35,926 nucleotides of DNA from Lachnospiraceae bacterium (GCA_022764445.1 JALERT010000138.1:1-35926), one strand, 5' to 3'; numbered from the stretch's first letter, positions 8,930 through 18,904 are shown. Made by a program: numbers and translations. Notes: generated by a model from the letters alone, not told the origin.

Positions 8930-10357
8930 TTACTTTTTTCTTCTTCTCATCCAGATTACAAAACCTGTAACAAGTATACAGAGAGGAATTATGACAATAA
9001 GAACTGCTGCCCATAATAACTGTGTTCCTGTTGTAAGATTTATATATGAATAAGATAAACTCTTAACATCTATAGATGCCTGTTTAACATCTGATTTTAA
9101 GAGAGAATTTACAGCATTTGAAAAAAGTTCACCATTATCAAGCTGACCTGCTGATGTAAAATCATCCGAAAATGCTGTTGCAGATCCAAATGCAATAAGC
9201 TTTGACTCTTTACCACTTTTATTTTTATCGGTTACTAAAACGCCAACATTAAATGGTCCGTCTATATCTCCTTCTGCTTTTTTACCATCGCCTGATGACG
9301 GATCAACTTTAAGATAAGAGCCATCTGAAGTCGTAAGAAGTTCTGATATCTTTAATGTGCTCCTTAAAGAGTCCTTCTTAACCTGTGAAAGTGCAACAGG
9401 ATAAGGAATTACAAGCATGCCGCTTAACTTTGAAGTAATACTTTCGCTTGTACTTATCTGTGGAACGATACAGTTGACATAATTATAATAATTGCCCGTA
9501 GTTTCACATATATTACCCATCTGCTCATTTATTCCATAATACTTAAGAAGTTCCTTAATATTTGGTGTTTCTTTTGTAGTATACTCTACATTTATTATAG
9601 CATAACCGCCATTTTTCATATACTCCATTATTCTGTCTTTTTCTTCATCACTTATATCTCTTGCGGGGCCATTAAGGAGAAGGATGTCGCAGTCATCAGG
9701 AACTTTTTCCATAGAATAAAGTTTAAGTTCTTCCGTATCAATATTCATCTTACTAAGTGAATCTGTTACATTTGTTCCAAGCTCCTGCTCCTCATGTCCG
9801 GACATAATGTACATTTTTGTCTCAGTATCAGACAATACATTCTGAATTGCAGAAGTAATCTTTCCCTCTGCATCAAGGTAATATGAATTCTGATATGTTG
9901 AGTAATCTACCTGTGAATAATACATCTCAGAACCACCTATATATTTTGCTGCCTTTGTATCGTTATTAACGACTATTATATCATTAGATGATACCTTATC
10001 ATCTACATATTTACTTGCAAATGAAGGATTAGATACAGGATCTACTTTCTTGACTTTTATCTTGTCTGATAATTTACTGTACTGCTTTACAACTTTATCA
10101 ATATGTTCCTCTTCTTTTCCATCCTGAACCATGTAATATATAGTTACATCATGCTTTGCATCCTTCACTATATCTTTTGTATCGTCTGATAATGTAAAAA
10201 GCTTATTGGAACTAAGATCAGTTGATAGATCAAGTTTGTTAAATATAATATTTACCGCAACTACTAATGCCACTACCAGTATAGTAAGAAATATACTAAA
10301 CGCCCCTGAGCGAAATTTTTTATTGGTAAATGAACGTTTAAAACTGTTATTTTTCAT
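8930..10357 (-). CDS. GldG-like ABC-associated auxiliary membrane protein
   Basis: 475 aa; N-terminal TM, DLSSNKLFTLSDDTKDIVK, YYLDAEGKITSAIQNVLSD, MSGHEEQELG, C-terminal TM. Confidence 0.75.
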   Translation of the reverse strand: MKNNSFKRSFTNKKFRSGAFSIFLTILVVALVVAVNIIFNKLDLSTDLSSNKLFTLSDDTKDIVKDAKHDVTIYYMVQDGKEEEHIDKVVKQYSKLSDKIKVKKVDPVSNPSFASKYVDDKVSSNDIIVVNNDTKAAKYIGGSEMYYSQVDYSTYQNSYYLDAEGKITSAIQNVLSDTETKMYIMSGHEEQELGTNVTDSLSKMNIDTEELKLYSMEKVPDDCDILLLNGPARDISDEEKDRIMEYMKNGGYAIINVEYTTKETPNIKELLKYYGINEQMGNICETTGNYYNYVNCIVPQISTSESITSKLSGMLVIPYPVALSQVKKDSLRSTLKISELLTTSDGSYLKVDPSSGDGKKAEGDIDGPFNVGVLVTDKNKSGKESKLIAFGSATAFSDDFTSAGQLDNGELFSNAVNSLLKSDVKQASIDVKSLSYSYINLTTGTQLLWAAVLIVIIPLCILVTGFVIWMRRRKK

Positions 10358-10371
10358 CTTAATACCTCTTT

Positions 10372-11238
10372 CTAGTTAAATCTTTTCTTTTTTACTACCT
10401 GAATAGTCAGGAATACAAATAAAAATGCGATACTTACATAATACACAACTGCATCATAGTTAAGTACACCCATGCTAAAATCATTGAATCTCTCAGATAT
10501 GGCAAAACATTTAAGTATATTTGAGAAAAGACCTTTATAAAGAGATGACTTCACAAAATATACGATCCAGATTGCAGCCTCTCCTATTACAGACATGGCA
10601 ATAAGAACAGTAGCATTTTCCATCATGTGATATGCCACCATACAAATCACAAGCCATACTATTGCAATCATTATACACTGAGCCAATTTGTCAGATGGCA
10701 GCATACTTGCAACGCTGCTTAAAAGATTAGATAAAAGCATTGTTACAAAGCTGAGAACTGCTGCTATTATCTGGCTTTCCGTAAGCGATGAAATAAAAGT
10801 TCCTATAGCTATATATGCAGCTCCAAGAAGATAAAATCCCATTATACTGCTATACGCAGGAGCAAGTCTTACATCTTTGCCATAGGCACTTATAAGTAGA
10901 GGATAAAGACTGATAAATGCAACACCGATAGAAAAAAGCGTCATTACAGAAAAATACTTTCCAAGCACTATACGCGCAGGTGATACAGGCGCAGTAAAAA
11001 GAAGCTGGTCTGTTTTCTGATGATTTTCCTCTGCTATTATCCTCATTGTCAATATAGGAATAAGAAGGACAAAGAGAAATGATATACTTCCAAGTGTCAT
11101 TTCAAAATTGCCTATACCTCCTGCAAGATTATATCCCCATGTATAAAAACCTACTATTGCAATAAAAAATGCAAGGAATACAAAACCTATCATTGAATTA
11201 AAATACTGCTTTAATTCTTTTTTATATATCGCTAACAT
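10372..11238 (-). CDS. ABC-2 type permease (GldF-like)
   Basis: 288 aa multi-TM; MLAIYKKELKQYFNSMIGFVFLAFF, RIIAEENHQKTDQLLFTAPVSPARIVLGKY. Confidence 0.82.
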   Translation of the reverse strand: MLAIYKKELKQYFNSMIGFVFLAFFIAIVGFYTWGYNLAGGIGNFEMTLGSISFLFVLLIPILTMRIIAEENHQKTDQLLFTAPVSPARIVLGKYFSVMTLFSIGVAFISLYPLLISAYGKDVRLAPAYSSIMGFYLLGAAYIAIGTFISSLTESQIIAAVLSFVTMLLSNLLSSVASMLPSDKLAQCIMIAIVWLVICMVAYHMMENATVLIAMSVIGEAAIWIVYFVKSSLYKGLFSNILKCFAISERFNDFSMGVLNYDAVVYYVSIAFLFVFLTIQVVKKKRFN

Positions 11239-12292
11239 CAGTTAAATCCTCCTCTTCCTCAATTTTCTTGTTATCTTTATCTTCTTCCTGCTTTTCGTCT
11301 TTCTGCTCTTCATATTCCTTATCTTCACTTTCTTTATCATCTTTTATATATTGGTTATCACCGTCTTTAGTAAGTGCAAGGAATACATCTTCAAGAGAAT
11401 TATCAGACCTGTGAAGTTCTAAAATAGGACAGCTCTTATCTGCAAATGCATAAAAAAGTGTTTCTCTTATATCGTTATCTTCTGATGAATACAGAGTCAT
11501 TCCTAATGTATTTTCCTCTGACTCAGAATCATATGATATTTTCTCTATATCAGGCATATTCTCAACTGTTTCTTTTATTATATCTTCATCACCCTTAACA
11601 ACCATATGAATTGCACTTGTGCCTTTTATCATATTTATAAGATTGTCAGGAGTATCTTTCGCTATCATCTTTCCATTATTAATAATGATAATTTCATCAC
11701 AGACAGCACTTATTTCCTGCATAATATGTGAACTGAGAAGTATGGTATGATTCTTACTAAGTTCCCTTATAAGTTCACGCATCTCTATAATCTGATTAGG
11801 ATCAAGTCCTACCGTCGGTTCGTCAAGAATAAGTATATCCGGTTCACCCATCATTGCCGCCGCAAGACCTACTCTTTGTTTATATCCTTTAGACAGATAT
11901 CTTATTAGTCTTTCTGACATATCATCAACTTTTGTCTTTTTCATTATAAGATTAACTTTTTCAGCTCTGTCATTTCGTGGTACCTTCTTAAGTTCTGCGA
12001 CAAACTGAAGATATTCACGCACCCTCATATCAGGATATAATGGTGGAATTTCCGGAAGATAACCTATATGTTTCTTAGCTTTCTCCGGCTTTTCCACCAT
12101 GTCTATTCCATCAATGAGAATACGCCCTTCCGTCGGTGCGATATATCCGGTAAGCATATTCATGGTGGTAGACTTTCCTGCACCATTCGGTCCTAAGAAT
12201 CCTACGACCTTACCTTTATCCACGGTAAATGACAATCCATCAACTGCAGCATGACTGCCATATTTTTTTACTAGATTTTCTACTTCAATCAC
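11222..12292 (-). CDS. ABC transporter ATP-binding protein (GldA-like) with a charged, acidic C-terminal tail
   Basis: 356 aa; Walker A GPNGAGKST, signature LSKGYKQRVGLA, Walker B ILILDEPTVGLD. Confidence 0.92.
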   Translation of the reverse strand: MIEVENLVKKYGSHAAVDGLSFTVDKGKVVGFLGPNGAGKSTTMNMLTGYIAPTEGRILIDGIDMVEKPEKAKKHIGYLPEIPPLYPDMRVREYLQFVAELKKVPRNDRAEKVNLIMKKTKVDDMSERLIRYLSKGYKQRVGLAAAMMGEPDILILDEPTVGLDPNQIIEMRELIRELSKNHTILLSSHIMQEISAVCDEIIIINNGKMIAKDTPDNLINMIKGTSAIHMVVKGDEDIIKETVENMPDIEKISYDSESEENTLGMTLYSSEDNDIRETLFYAFADKSCPILELHRSDNSLEDVFLALTKDGDNQYIKDDKESEDKEYEEQKDEKQEEDKDNKKIEEEEDLTDVSDI

Positions 12293-12311
12293 TATATTGA
12301 CCTCCTAGTAT

Positions 12312-12357
12312 AATAATGTAACGGCAGGATTAATTATATCAATCCCACCAAGTCAGT
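12312..12357 (-). repeat. Pre-SD hairpin repeat, copy 1
   Basis: Minus strand AACTGACTTGGTGGGATTGATATAATTAATCCTGCCGTTACATTATT, immediately upstream of the SD of the ABC ATPase gene; similar to 33297-33341. Confidence 0.6.
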
Positions 12358-12482
12358 TTTATGACATACAGATAAATATATCACCACTTTGTTATAACTT
12401 TGTGAACAGATATAATCCATATTTTATGTATATCATTATTTTGATAATTTTTACTCTATAGGATAAACTTTCCAATAAAAGC

Positions 12483-12526
12483 AAAAAGATGGATAATATA
12501 TTTTGTCGTATATCATCCATCTTTTT
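12483..12526 (-). terminator. Intrinsic terminator, possibly bidirectional, downstream of the cyclophilin gene
   Basis: AAAAAGATGGAT...ATCCATCTTTTT inverted repeat. Confidence 0.8.
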
Positions 12527-12592
12527 GTATTAACTTTATAGCTTATAATATAATGCTTCTTTCAATTGCTGCTTTGCCATGTTTAAATACAC

Positions 12593-13111
12593 TTAGCACT
12601 TCTCAGGCTCGTCATAGTCTACACCGTCTGTATCAACTGTAACCTTAGTCATAACCTGTGGCTCTAAAGGTGCATCCATATAATCTGTGGCAGTTTCTGC
12701 AATCTTATCTACTACATCCATACCTTCTATAACCTTACCGAATGCAGCGTACTGACCATCAAGGTGTGGTGCATCCTTATGCATGATAAAGAACTGTGAG
12801 CCGGCTGAATCAGGCATCTGTGAACGTGCCATTGAAAGCACACCTGCTGTATGCTTAAGATCATTCTGAAATCCATTCATTGTAAACTCACCCTTTATGG
12901 AATATCCAGGTCCACCTGTACCTATTCCGTCAGGATCTCCACCCTGAATCATAAATCCCTTTATTATTCTGTGGAATGTCACATTATCATAAAAGTTCTT
13001 ATTGATAAGTGAAATAAAGTTGTTTACTGTATTTGGTGCTATCTCCGGATAAAGTTCTGCCTTAATTGTTCCGGCTGTTGTCTCAAATGTTACTACCGGG
13101 TTCTTTGCCAT
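12593..13111 (-). CDS. Peptidyl-prolyl cis-trans isomerase (cyclophilin type)
   Basis: NNFISLINKNFYDNVTFHRIIKGFMIQGGDPDGIGTGGPGY. Start placed at MAKNPVV after GAGGAG; the longer ORF start at 13153 reads through repeat B. Confidence 0.92.
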   Translation of the reverse strand: MAKNPVVTFETTAGTIKAELYPEIAPNTVNNFISLINKNFYDNVTFHRIIKGFMIQGGDPDGIGTGGPGYSIKGEFTMNGFQNDLKHTAGVLSMARSQMPDSAGSQFFIMHKDAPHLDGQYAAFGKVIEGMDVVDKIAETATDYMDAPLEPQVMTKVTVDTDGVDYDEPEKC

Positions 13112-13132
13112 CATTATACTCCTCTCTTTCTT

Positions 13133-13321
13133 GTTACAGTTCACGCCTAGCATTTCCTACATTCATAAAACCTGACAATATTTGCAATATTGTCAGGCGC
13201 TGCTTCGCAGCTAATATTTTATTCATGCAGGAAATGTTAGGCTATTCCACTACATTAGTAAAAGATAATATAACAAGCAAGCTTGAATATTATCTTTTAC
13301 TAATGTAGCGTGAACTGTAAC
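13133..13321 (-). repeat. Copy B of the ITR-bounded multi-hairpin element, full length, opposite orientation to A
   Basis: ITRs GTTACAGTTCACGC (13133-13146) and GCGTGAACTGTAAC (13308-13321). Perfect 21-bp stem 13251-13271/13287-13307 with loop AACAAGCAAGCTTGA; linker GGCTATTCC; helices CTGACAATATT/AATATTGTCAG and GCTGC-TTC-GCAGC. Confidence 0.9.
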
Positions 13322-13326
13322 ATAGT

Positions 13327-14523
13327 CTATGGCAGATTATATATTATAGGGGAAAGATTGTAAAGTCCCGAAGAAGTCTTATCATCATGACCATTAAAAT
13401 CCGGCTTATAGTATTTTCCCGTTTCATCTCCCGATACATTTTGTTTATTTATTACAGAACCTGCATCTCCTCTTTTAAAACCAAATGATGTATATCCATT
13501 ATAAAGACCTGTATCTCCCCATTTATCAAGAGGAACTATATAAATATCACATAATTTTTCAAGAGTCTTCTGACTATATTTACCTTTTACATCGATACAT
13601 ACTGTATTGTCATCATACTTCTGTATACCTCGTATACTTGCAACATCACATTTAAATTTCTTTGATGACTGAATTCTTGATAAAGCAAGTTTTTTTACTT
13701 TTGAGCCGTAACTTTCTCCTGTTACCTTTTCAAGTTTTTTATACTTATATGAATACTGTTTTGAAATATCATCAATAACCTTATCAATATCTTTTCCCTT
13801 TGCCCTGTACCCTGTATTATAGGCAAAAAAATAAACAAATAAATCCCTGCTCTTAGAATATTTGTCTGTAATGTAATTATATTTCTTATTCTTGTATAAT
13901 GAGCACACCCATAAATACTGCTTTTCAAGTGCCTTTTTTATAACATTCTGCCTTATTTGCTCCTGAAATTTCTTATCCGGTTTTTTTATCATTTTATGTA
14001 TTTTTTTATCCACGGCAGAAGCATCTGATACTCCATAGTGATATTGTTTCAGTCCGATTATTGGGACACTGCCTGCATCACCACAGCCATCATAGTCCAG
14101 ATCACATCTAACATAATAATTAAATATAACATCATCCGCCGTAATTGCAGAGCCTGAACTTGTCATTATATTATCTTTCAAAGTAATTTTATATCGTGTA
14201 ATATTCCTTTCTTTATCGTATGAAGATGTAATACTTTTACATATGCTCTCACTGTCTTCTGTATCAGTAAGATTTCCATAACACATATTAAGGAGATATC
14301 TGTCAGCCTGTGTTTTGTACATAAAAGGTGATAAATCTTTAGATATATTACCTTTTATAACCACCTCTTTCATTTTATCTTTTACTACACTTTCTCTCCC
14401 ATTCACCTCTTTTGTCATTCCCTGCCTGTTCATTTTAATATTTTCTGCCGTACTCTTAAGAGTAAATGCAAGTAACACAAAAAGGCAGATATAAGCAATT
14501 CCAATCCATGTATATTTCTTCAT
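13327..14523 (-). CDS. Divergent, apparently C-terminally short peptide ABC transporter substrate-binding (SBP_bac_5-like) protein
   Basis: 398 aa; N-terminal TM and ITADDVIFNYYVRCDLDYDGCGDAGSVPIIGLKQYHYG resembling family-5 SBPs. Confidence 0.55.
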   Translation of the reverse strand: MKKYTWIGIAYICLFVLLAFTLKSTAENIKMNRQGMTKEVNGRESVVKDKMKEVVIKGNISKDLSPFMYKTQADRYLLNMCYGNLTDTEDSESICKSITSSYDKERNITRYKITLKDNIMTSSGSAITADDVIFNYYVRCDLDYDGCGDAGSVPIIGLKQYHYGVSDASAVDKKIHKMIKKPDKKFQEQIRQNVIKKALEKQYLWVCSLYKNKKYNYITDKYSKSRDLFVYFFAYNTGYRAKGKDIDKVIDDISKQYSYKYKKLEKVTGESYGSKVKKLALSRIQSSKKFKCDVASIRGIQKYDDNTVCIDVKGKYSQKTLEKLCDIYIVPLDKWGDTGLYNGYTSFGFKRGDAGSVINKQNVSGDETGKYYKPDFNGHDDKTSSGLYNLSPIIYNLP

Positions 14524-14681
14524 ATATTACCTCACTTCCAAGCAGCTTTTAAATGCTGCTCTTTATATATAGGTCTTAATAGTTACAATATAAGCTTAAA
14601 TCATATACGTTTCGTATTCAATTGCATTACTGTTTCATAATCATACACAAATCTATATTAACTTACAAAACATTCTTTATT

Positions 14682-14712
14682 CTGACACATGATTTGACAA
14701 ATCATGTGTCAG
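14682..14712. repeat. Perfect 14-bp inverted repeat fused to a partial ITR element (copy D)
   Basis: CTGACACATGATTT-GAC-AAATCATGTGTCAG, continuing into TTCACGCCTAACATTTTCTTCATA. Confidence 0.7.
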
Positions 14713-14797
14713 TTCACGCCTAACATTTTCTTCATATCAGGATTTTTAATTCATATTTTTAATTCATCCTCAATAATATATACAAAGGAGTTAAATT

Positions 14798-15412
14798 ATG
14801 GAACAGAAAACGAAACAGCAAATGAACGAAAAAAAAATACCCGGTATAGTAAAAATAATTATCGCCCTTTTTATTGCAGGAATGGTTATAGGAATTTTAA
14901 CAGGGTATTTTATGAAATCATCACTTTACTCCCCGCTTATAACCATATACAAGGATATACTTTCACGTCTGACTAGTCTTGATATAAGCCGTTCAGAGAT
15001 ATTTTTTCTTTCCTTAAAACGCAATCTAAAATATCTTGTATTGATATATATGTTTGCAATAACGAACATCTGGAACTGGTATTATGGTGCATTTTTGCTT
15101 TATATAGGTTTTTCTAACGGACTTTTACTTACATTTAATATAATTCTTTATGGTATGGCAGGTTCTATAAGATACTTATGCTATCTTTTTCCACAGTCAT
15201 TAATTTTTATACCAATTTATATACTGATTATTGCACACTGCAATTCTTTCCATAAAACTTATTATGTATGTACTGATACAGCCAAAAAAGGAAAACTGCT
15301 TTTTAGACAGTTTCCCTTTTGTATATTTATTATTTTATTTATGATAGCCGGATGTATACTTGAAGCATGGCTTAATCTGCCGCTTGTCATATGGTACTCA
15401 ACTGTTCAATAG
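14798..15412 (+). CDS. Stage II sporulation protein M-like membrane protein
   Basis: 204 aa multi-TM; IALFIAGMVIGILTGYFM, LKYLVLIYMFAITNIWNWYYGAFLLYIGFSNGLLLT, LFPQSLIFIPIYILI. Confidence 0.65.
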   Translation: MEQKTKQQMNEKKIPGIVKIIIALFIAGMVIGILTGYFMKSSLYSPLITIYKDILSRLTSLDISRSEIFFLSLKRNLKYLVLIYMFAITNIWNWYYGAFLLYIGFSNGLLLTFNIILYGMAGSIRYLCYLFPQSLIFIPIYILIIAHCNSFHKTYYVCTDTAKKGKLLFRQFPFCIFIILFMIAGCILEAWLNLPLVIWYSTVQ

Positions 15413-15989
15413 AAAATGCTTCTCTAAGTTCCTTGTCAAGCTCCTCAAATGAACCGTCATTTTTTATTATTCTGTCAGCTTTTTCAGTAAAAAATTCATC
15501 AGGCTTCTGATTAGCTATTATGGCTCTTGACTTTTCCACAGAGTATCCCCTGTTGTCTGAGAGCCTCTTTATCCTTATGTCTGCAGGAACATATACATAC
15601 CATACCTCATCACACAACTGATCGCATTTACATTCATACATAATTGCTGTTTCAAATATTATAATTCCGTCCATACCTTTTCTTTCATCGATATATTGTG
15701 CAACGTATTCTATAACTTCGGGATGTACTATATCATCAAGACGCTTTCTTGCCTCATTATCTTTAAATATAATGTCTGCCATTTTCTTCCTGTCTATTTC
15801 ACCATCACTGCCAAGTATATCTTTTCCAAATGATTTAACTATTTTTTCATGGCATTTTGTACCCTTTTTCATAACTACGTGGCCAAGCTCATCGGCGATA
15901 AGTAATTCTGCATCATACATTTCGCTTAACCTGTGTGCAACATATGATTTACCGCTTCCAACTCCACCTGTAAGTCCTATAACATACAT
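15387..15989 (-). CDS. coaE: Dephospho-CoA kinase
   Basis: 200 aa; IGLTGGVGSGKSYVAHRLSE, LIADELGHVV. Confidence 0.95.
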   Translation of the reverse strand: MYVIGLTGGVGSGKSYVAHRLSEMYDAELLIADELGHVVMKKGTKCHEKIVKSFGKDILGSDGEIDRKKMADIIFKDNEARKRLDDIVHPEVIEYVAQYIDERKGMDGIIIFETAIMYECKCDQLCDEVWYVYVPADIRIKRLSDNRGYSVEKSRAIIANQKPDEFFTEKADRIIKNDGSFEELDKELREAFSIEQLSTI

Positions 15990-16008
15990 AAAAAGCTAAC
16001 CTCCTTTG

Positions 16009-18894
16009 TTAATGAGCTTCATACCAGTCGCTGCCTTCTTCGACCTCTGCTATAAGCGGTATGGAAAGTTCTACTGCACCCTGCATTTCCTCTACGAGTA
16101 TTTTCTCAACTTCTTCTTTTTCGCTTTCAAGTGTCTCGACAAGAAGTTCATCATGCACCTGAAGTACGATTCTTGACTTAAGTTTCTCTTTTCTTATACG
16201 CTCTGCAACACGTATCATTGCTATCTTTATTATATCTGCCGCCGTTCCCTGAATAGGCGAATTCATTGCAATTCGTTCACCGAATGACTTTTGCATAAAA
16301 TTACTTGACTTTATCTCAGGTACTGGTCTTTTTCTTCCAAAAAGTGTCTCCGAATATCCTTTTTCTTTCGCCTGTGAAACCATACCATCGAGGAATGATT
16401 TAATCGCCGGATATGTTGCAAAATACTGTTTTATTATTTCATCAGCTTCTTTCCTGCTTACCCCTATATCCTGAGACAAGCCAAATGCACTTATGCCATA
16501 CACTATACCGAAGTTGACTGCTTTAGCATTTCTTCTCTGAGTCGGTGTAACTTCCTCGAAAGGAGTATGGAATACTTTGGCTGCCGTACTTCTGTGTATA
16601 TCCTGTCCTTCTATATATGCCTCTCTAAGCTCCTCATCACCTGACATATGTGCAAGCACACGAAGCTCTATCTGGGAATAATCTGCATCAAGGAATATAT
16701 ATCCTTCCTTTGGTTTAAATACTTTTCTAAGCTTCCTTCCAAGCTCCATACGGATAGGTATATTCTGTAGATTAGGCTCTGTACTGCTTATACGACCTGT
16801 TGCTGTAATCGTCTGGTTGAATTTACCATGTATACGGTTATCTGATTCTATATATACGGCAAGTCCGTCAGCATATGTGGATTTAAGCTTTGTAACCTGT
16901 CTGTACTCAAGTATTTTAGGTATAATGGGATCTTCACCACGAAGCTTTTCAAGTATATCGGCAGATGTTGAGTATCCCGTTTTTGTCTTCTTTGCAAATG
17001 GAAGCTTCATTTTCTCAAATAATATTATACCAAGCTGCTTTGGTGAATTAATATTAAACTCCTCACCTGCAAGATCATATATATCTGTTTCAAGTGCAAG
17101 TATCTTCTCATCGAGAAGTTTTGACATGGCGGCAAGCTCTTCCTTATCAGCCCTTACACCTTCTCTCTCCATCTGATAAAGATAATATGCCGTAGGCATT
17201 TCTATATCAACATAAAGGCTGTACATATCGTTTTCTTTTAACTCTTCAATAAGTTTACTGCATGCAAGACATGATACATATGCAAGATCTGAAGTATACT
17301 CAAGGATATTTTTCTTAAGAAGTTCTGTATCTTCTGTCCCTTCTTCTATTTCATTCACAATATCTGCAAGACGTTTCTTCTGAAATCTCTCTGCATATGA
17401 TGGAATCGTAATTCCAAGATAATCCCTTGCTATATCATCAACCATATATGTGTCTTTAAGAGGATTCATAAGATATGCTGCTATATTGATATCTTTAATA
17501 CTTTCAAAAAGCTTATGTGTACTTTCAATATCACCATCTTCAAATGCCATCTGTGACGGAGCATCACTTTGTGGTGTAAGTCTTTTTATGGGAGCTGTAA
17601 GATGCATCATATTCTTCCAGTCCATAAGAGCTGTATATTTAACCTTTTTAGCTATTTTTTTATAAATATCTATCAGGTAATCACCATCTGCATCTTCTGT
17701 TTTAATTATTGAAACAGTTTTAACTTTTCCGTTATCATCATATGATAAACTTAATCCAAGAAACAGATATTCATTGCCCAATTCTTCTGATTCACCTATC
17801 GACACATCAGTACTTTCTTCGTCAAAGACAAAGCTAAGCTGGCCTCCTGATTTCTTCTTACTCTTTTTTATCTCAGCTCCGGAATTGCTCCATTCATCTC
17901 CCCAAAATGATATACCAACTATATCCGGTTTAGATGATATAAGTTCTTTAACGAATAAGTCTATTTCTTTTTTACTCTCAAGGAATTTAAAATCGTCAGG
18001 TTGTTCTACTGCTGTAGATATTGTTTCTGTATCAAACTTTTTAATAAGAGATTTTAATTCAAGGCGTTTAATCCACTCAAATGCCTCCGGTGTAAAAAGA
18101 TTGCCAAGCTTAGCCTGATCAAAATCAAAGTCGAGCTCACAGTCTGTCTTAATTGTGGCTAACTTCTTACTTAAAAATGCAAGTTCCTTATTGGCACGAA
18201 GAAGTTCCCTCGCCCTTTTTGGTTCAACTTCTTCTATGTGTTCATAGGCTTCATCTACAGTAGGAAAAGCGGCAAGTATCTTTAGTGCTGTCTTTTCTCC
18301 TACACCCGGTACTCCCGGTATGTTATCTGCCGAATCTCCCATAAGACCTTTCATATCTACAACCTGTGCCGGTGTTATAGAATACTTCTCTATAACTTCT
18401 TTTGTATGATACTCTTCTACCTCGGAACCACCTTTTTTAGTCTTTGGTATACTTATTTTTATATTCTCTGACGCAAGCTGCAAAAGATCCCTGTCACCTG
18501 ACAAAAGCGTAACTTCCATTCCTTCACTTTCAGCTTTTTTAGCAAGAGTTCCCAGAATATCATCAGCTTCAAGACCACCTTTCATAACAAGAGGAATACC
18601 CATTGCTTTTAATACATCCTGTATTATAGGCACCTGCTGTCTTAATTCCTCCGGCATGGGTTTTCTTGTGCCTTTGTATTCTTTATACATCTCATGTCTG
18701 AAAGTAGGCTGCTTCATATCAAATGCAACAGTGAGATAATCAGGTTTCTCAGTATCAAGAAGTTTTAGCATTATATTGATAAATCCATATACTGCATTTG
18801 TATGAATCCCTTCTGAATTACTAAGATCCGGCACTCCATAAAATGCCCTGTTTAGTATACTGTGACCATCTATTAAAACTATTTTTTCACTCAT
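16009..18894 (-). CDS. polA: DNA polymerase I
   Basis: FLDADYSQIELRVLAHMSGD, NAKAVNFGIVYGISAFGLS, QVHDELLVE, and an N-terminal 5'-3' nuclease domain. Start placed at MSEKIVLIDGHS rather than the upstream ATG at 18927. Confidence 0.97.
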   Translation of the reverse strand: MSEKIVLIDGHSILNRAFYGVPDLSNSEGIHTNAVYGFINIMLKLLDTEKPDYLTVAFDMKQPTFRHEMYKEYKGTRKPMPEELRQQVPIIQDVLKAMGIPLVMKGGLEADDILGTLAKKAESEGMEVTLLSGDRDLLQLASENIKISIPKTKKGGSEVEEYHTKEVIEKYSITPAQVVDMKGLMGDSADNIPGVPGVGEKTALKILAAFPTVDEAYEHIEEVEPKRARELLRANKELAFLSKKLATIKTDCELDFDFDQAKLGNLFTPEAFEWIKRLELKSLIKKFDTETISTAVEQPDDFKFLESKKEIDLFVKELISSKPDIVGISFWGDEWSNSGAEIKKSKKKSGGQLSFVFDEESTDVSIGESEELGNEYLFLGLSLSYDDNGKVKTVSIIKTEDADGDYLIDIYKKIAKKVKYTALMDWKNMMHLTAPIKRLTPQSDAPSQMAFEDGDIESTHKLFESIKDINIAAYLMNPLKDTYMVDDIARDYLGITIPSYAERFQKKRLADIVNEIEEGTEDTELLKKNILEYTSDLAYVSCLACSKLIEELKENDMYSLYVDIEMPTAYYLYQMEREGVRADKEELAAMSKLLDEKILALETDIYDLAGEEFNINSPKQLGIILFEKMKLPFAKKTKTGYSTSADILEKLRGEDPIIPKILEYRQVTKLKSTYADGLAVYIESDNRIHGKFNQTITATGRISSTEPNLQNIPIRMELGRKLRKVFKPKEGYIFLDADYSQIELRVLAHMSGDEELREAYIEGQDIHRSTAAKVFHTPFEEVTPTQRRNAKAVNFGIVYGISAFGLSQDIGVSRKEADEIIKQYFATYPAIKSFLDGMVSQAKEKGYSETLFGRKRPVPEIKSSNFMQKSFGERIAMNSPIQGTAADIIKIAMIRVAERIRKEKLKSRIVLQVHDELLVETLESEKEEVEKILVEEMQGAVELSIPLIAEVEEGSDWYEAH

Positions 18895-18904
18895 GTCAAT
18901 CCCC

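Noticed and set aside
13112-13153. N-terminal extension MLGVNCNKKERSIM of the cyclophilin ORF
   Set aside because: It reads through repeat element B, and a good SD (GAGGAG) precedes the downstream ATG; likely not translated.
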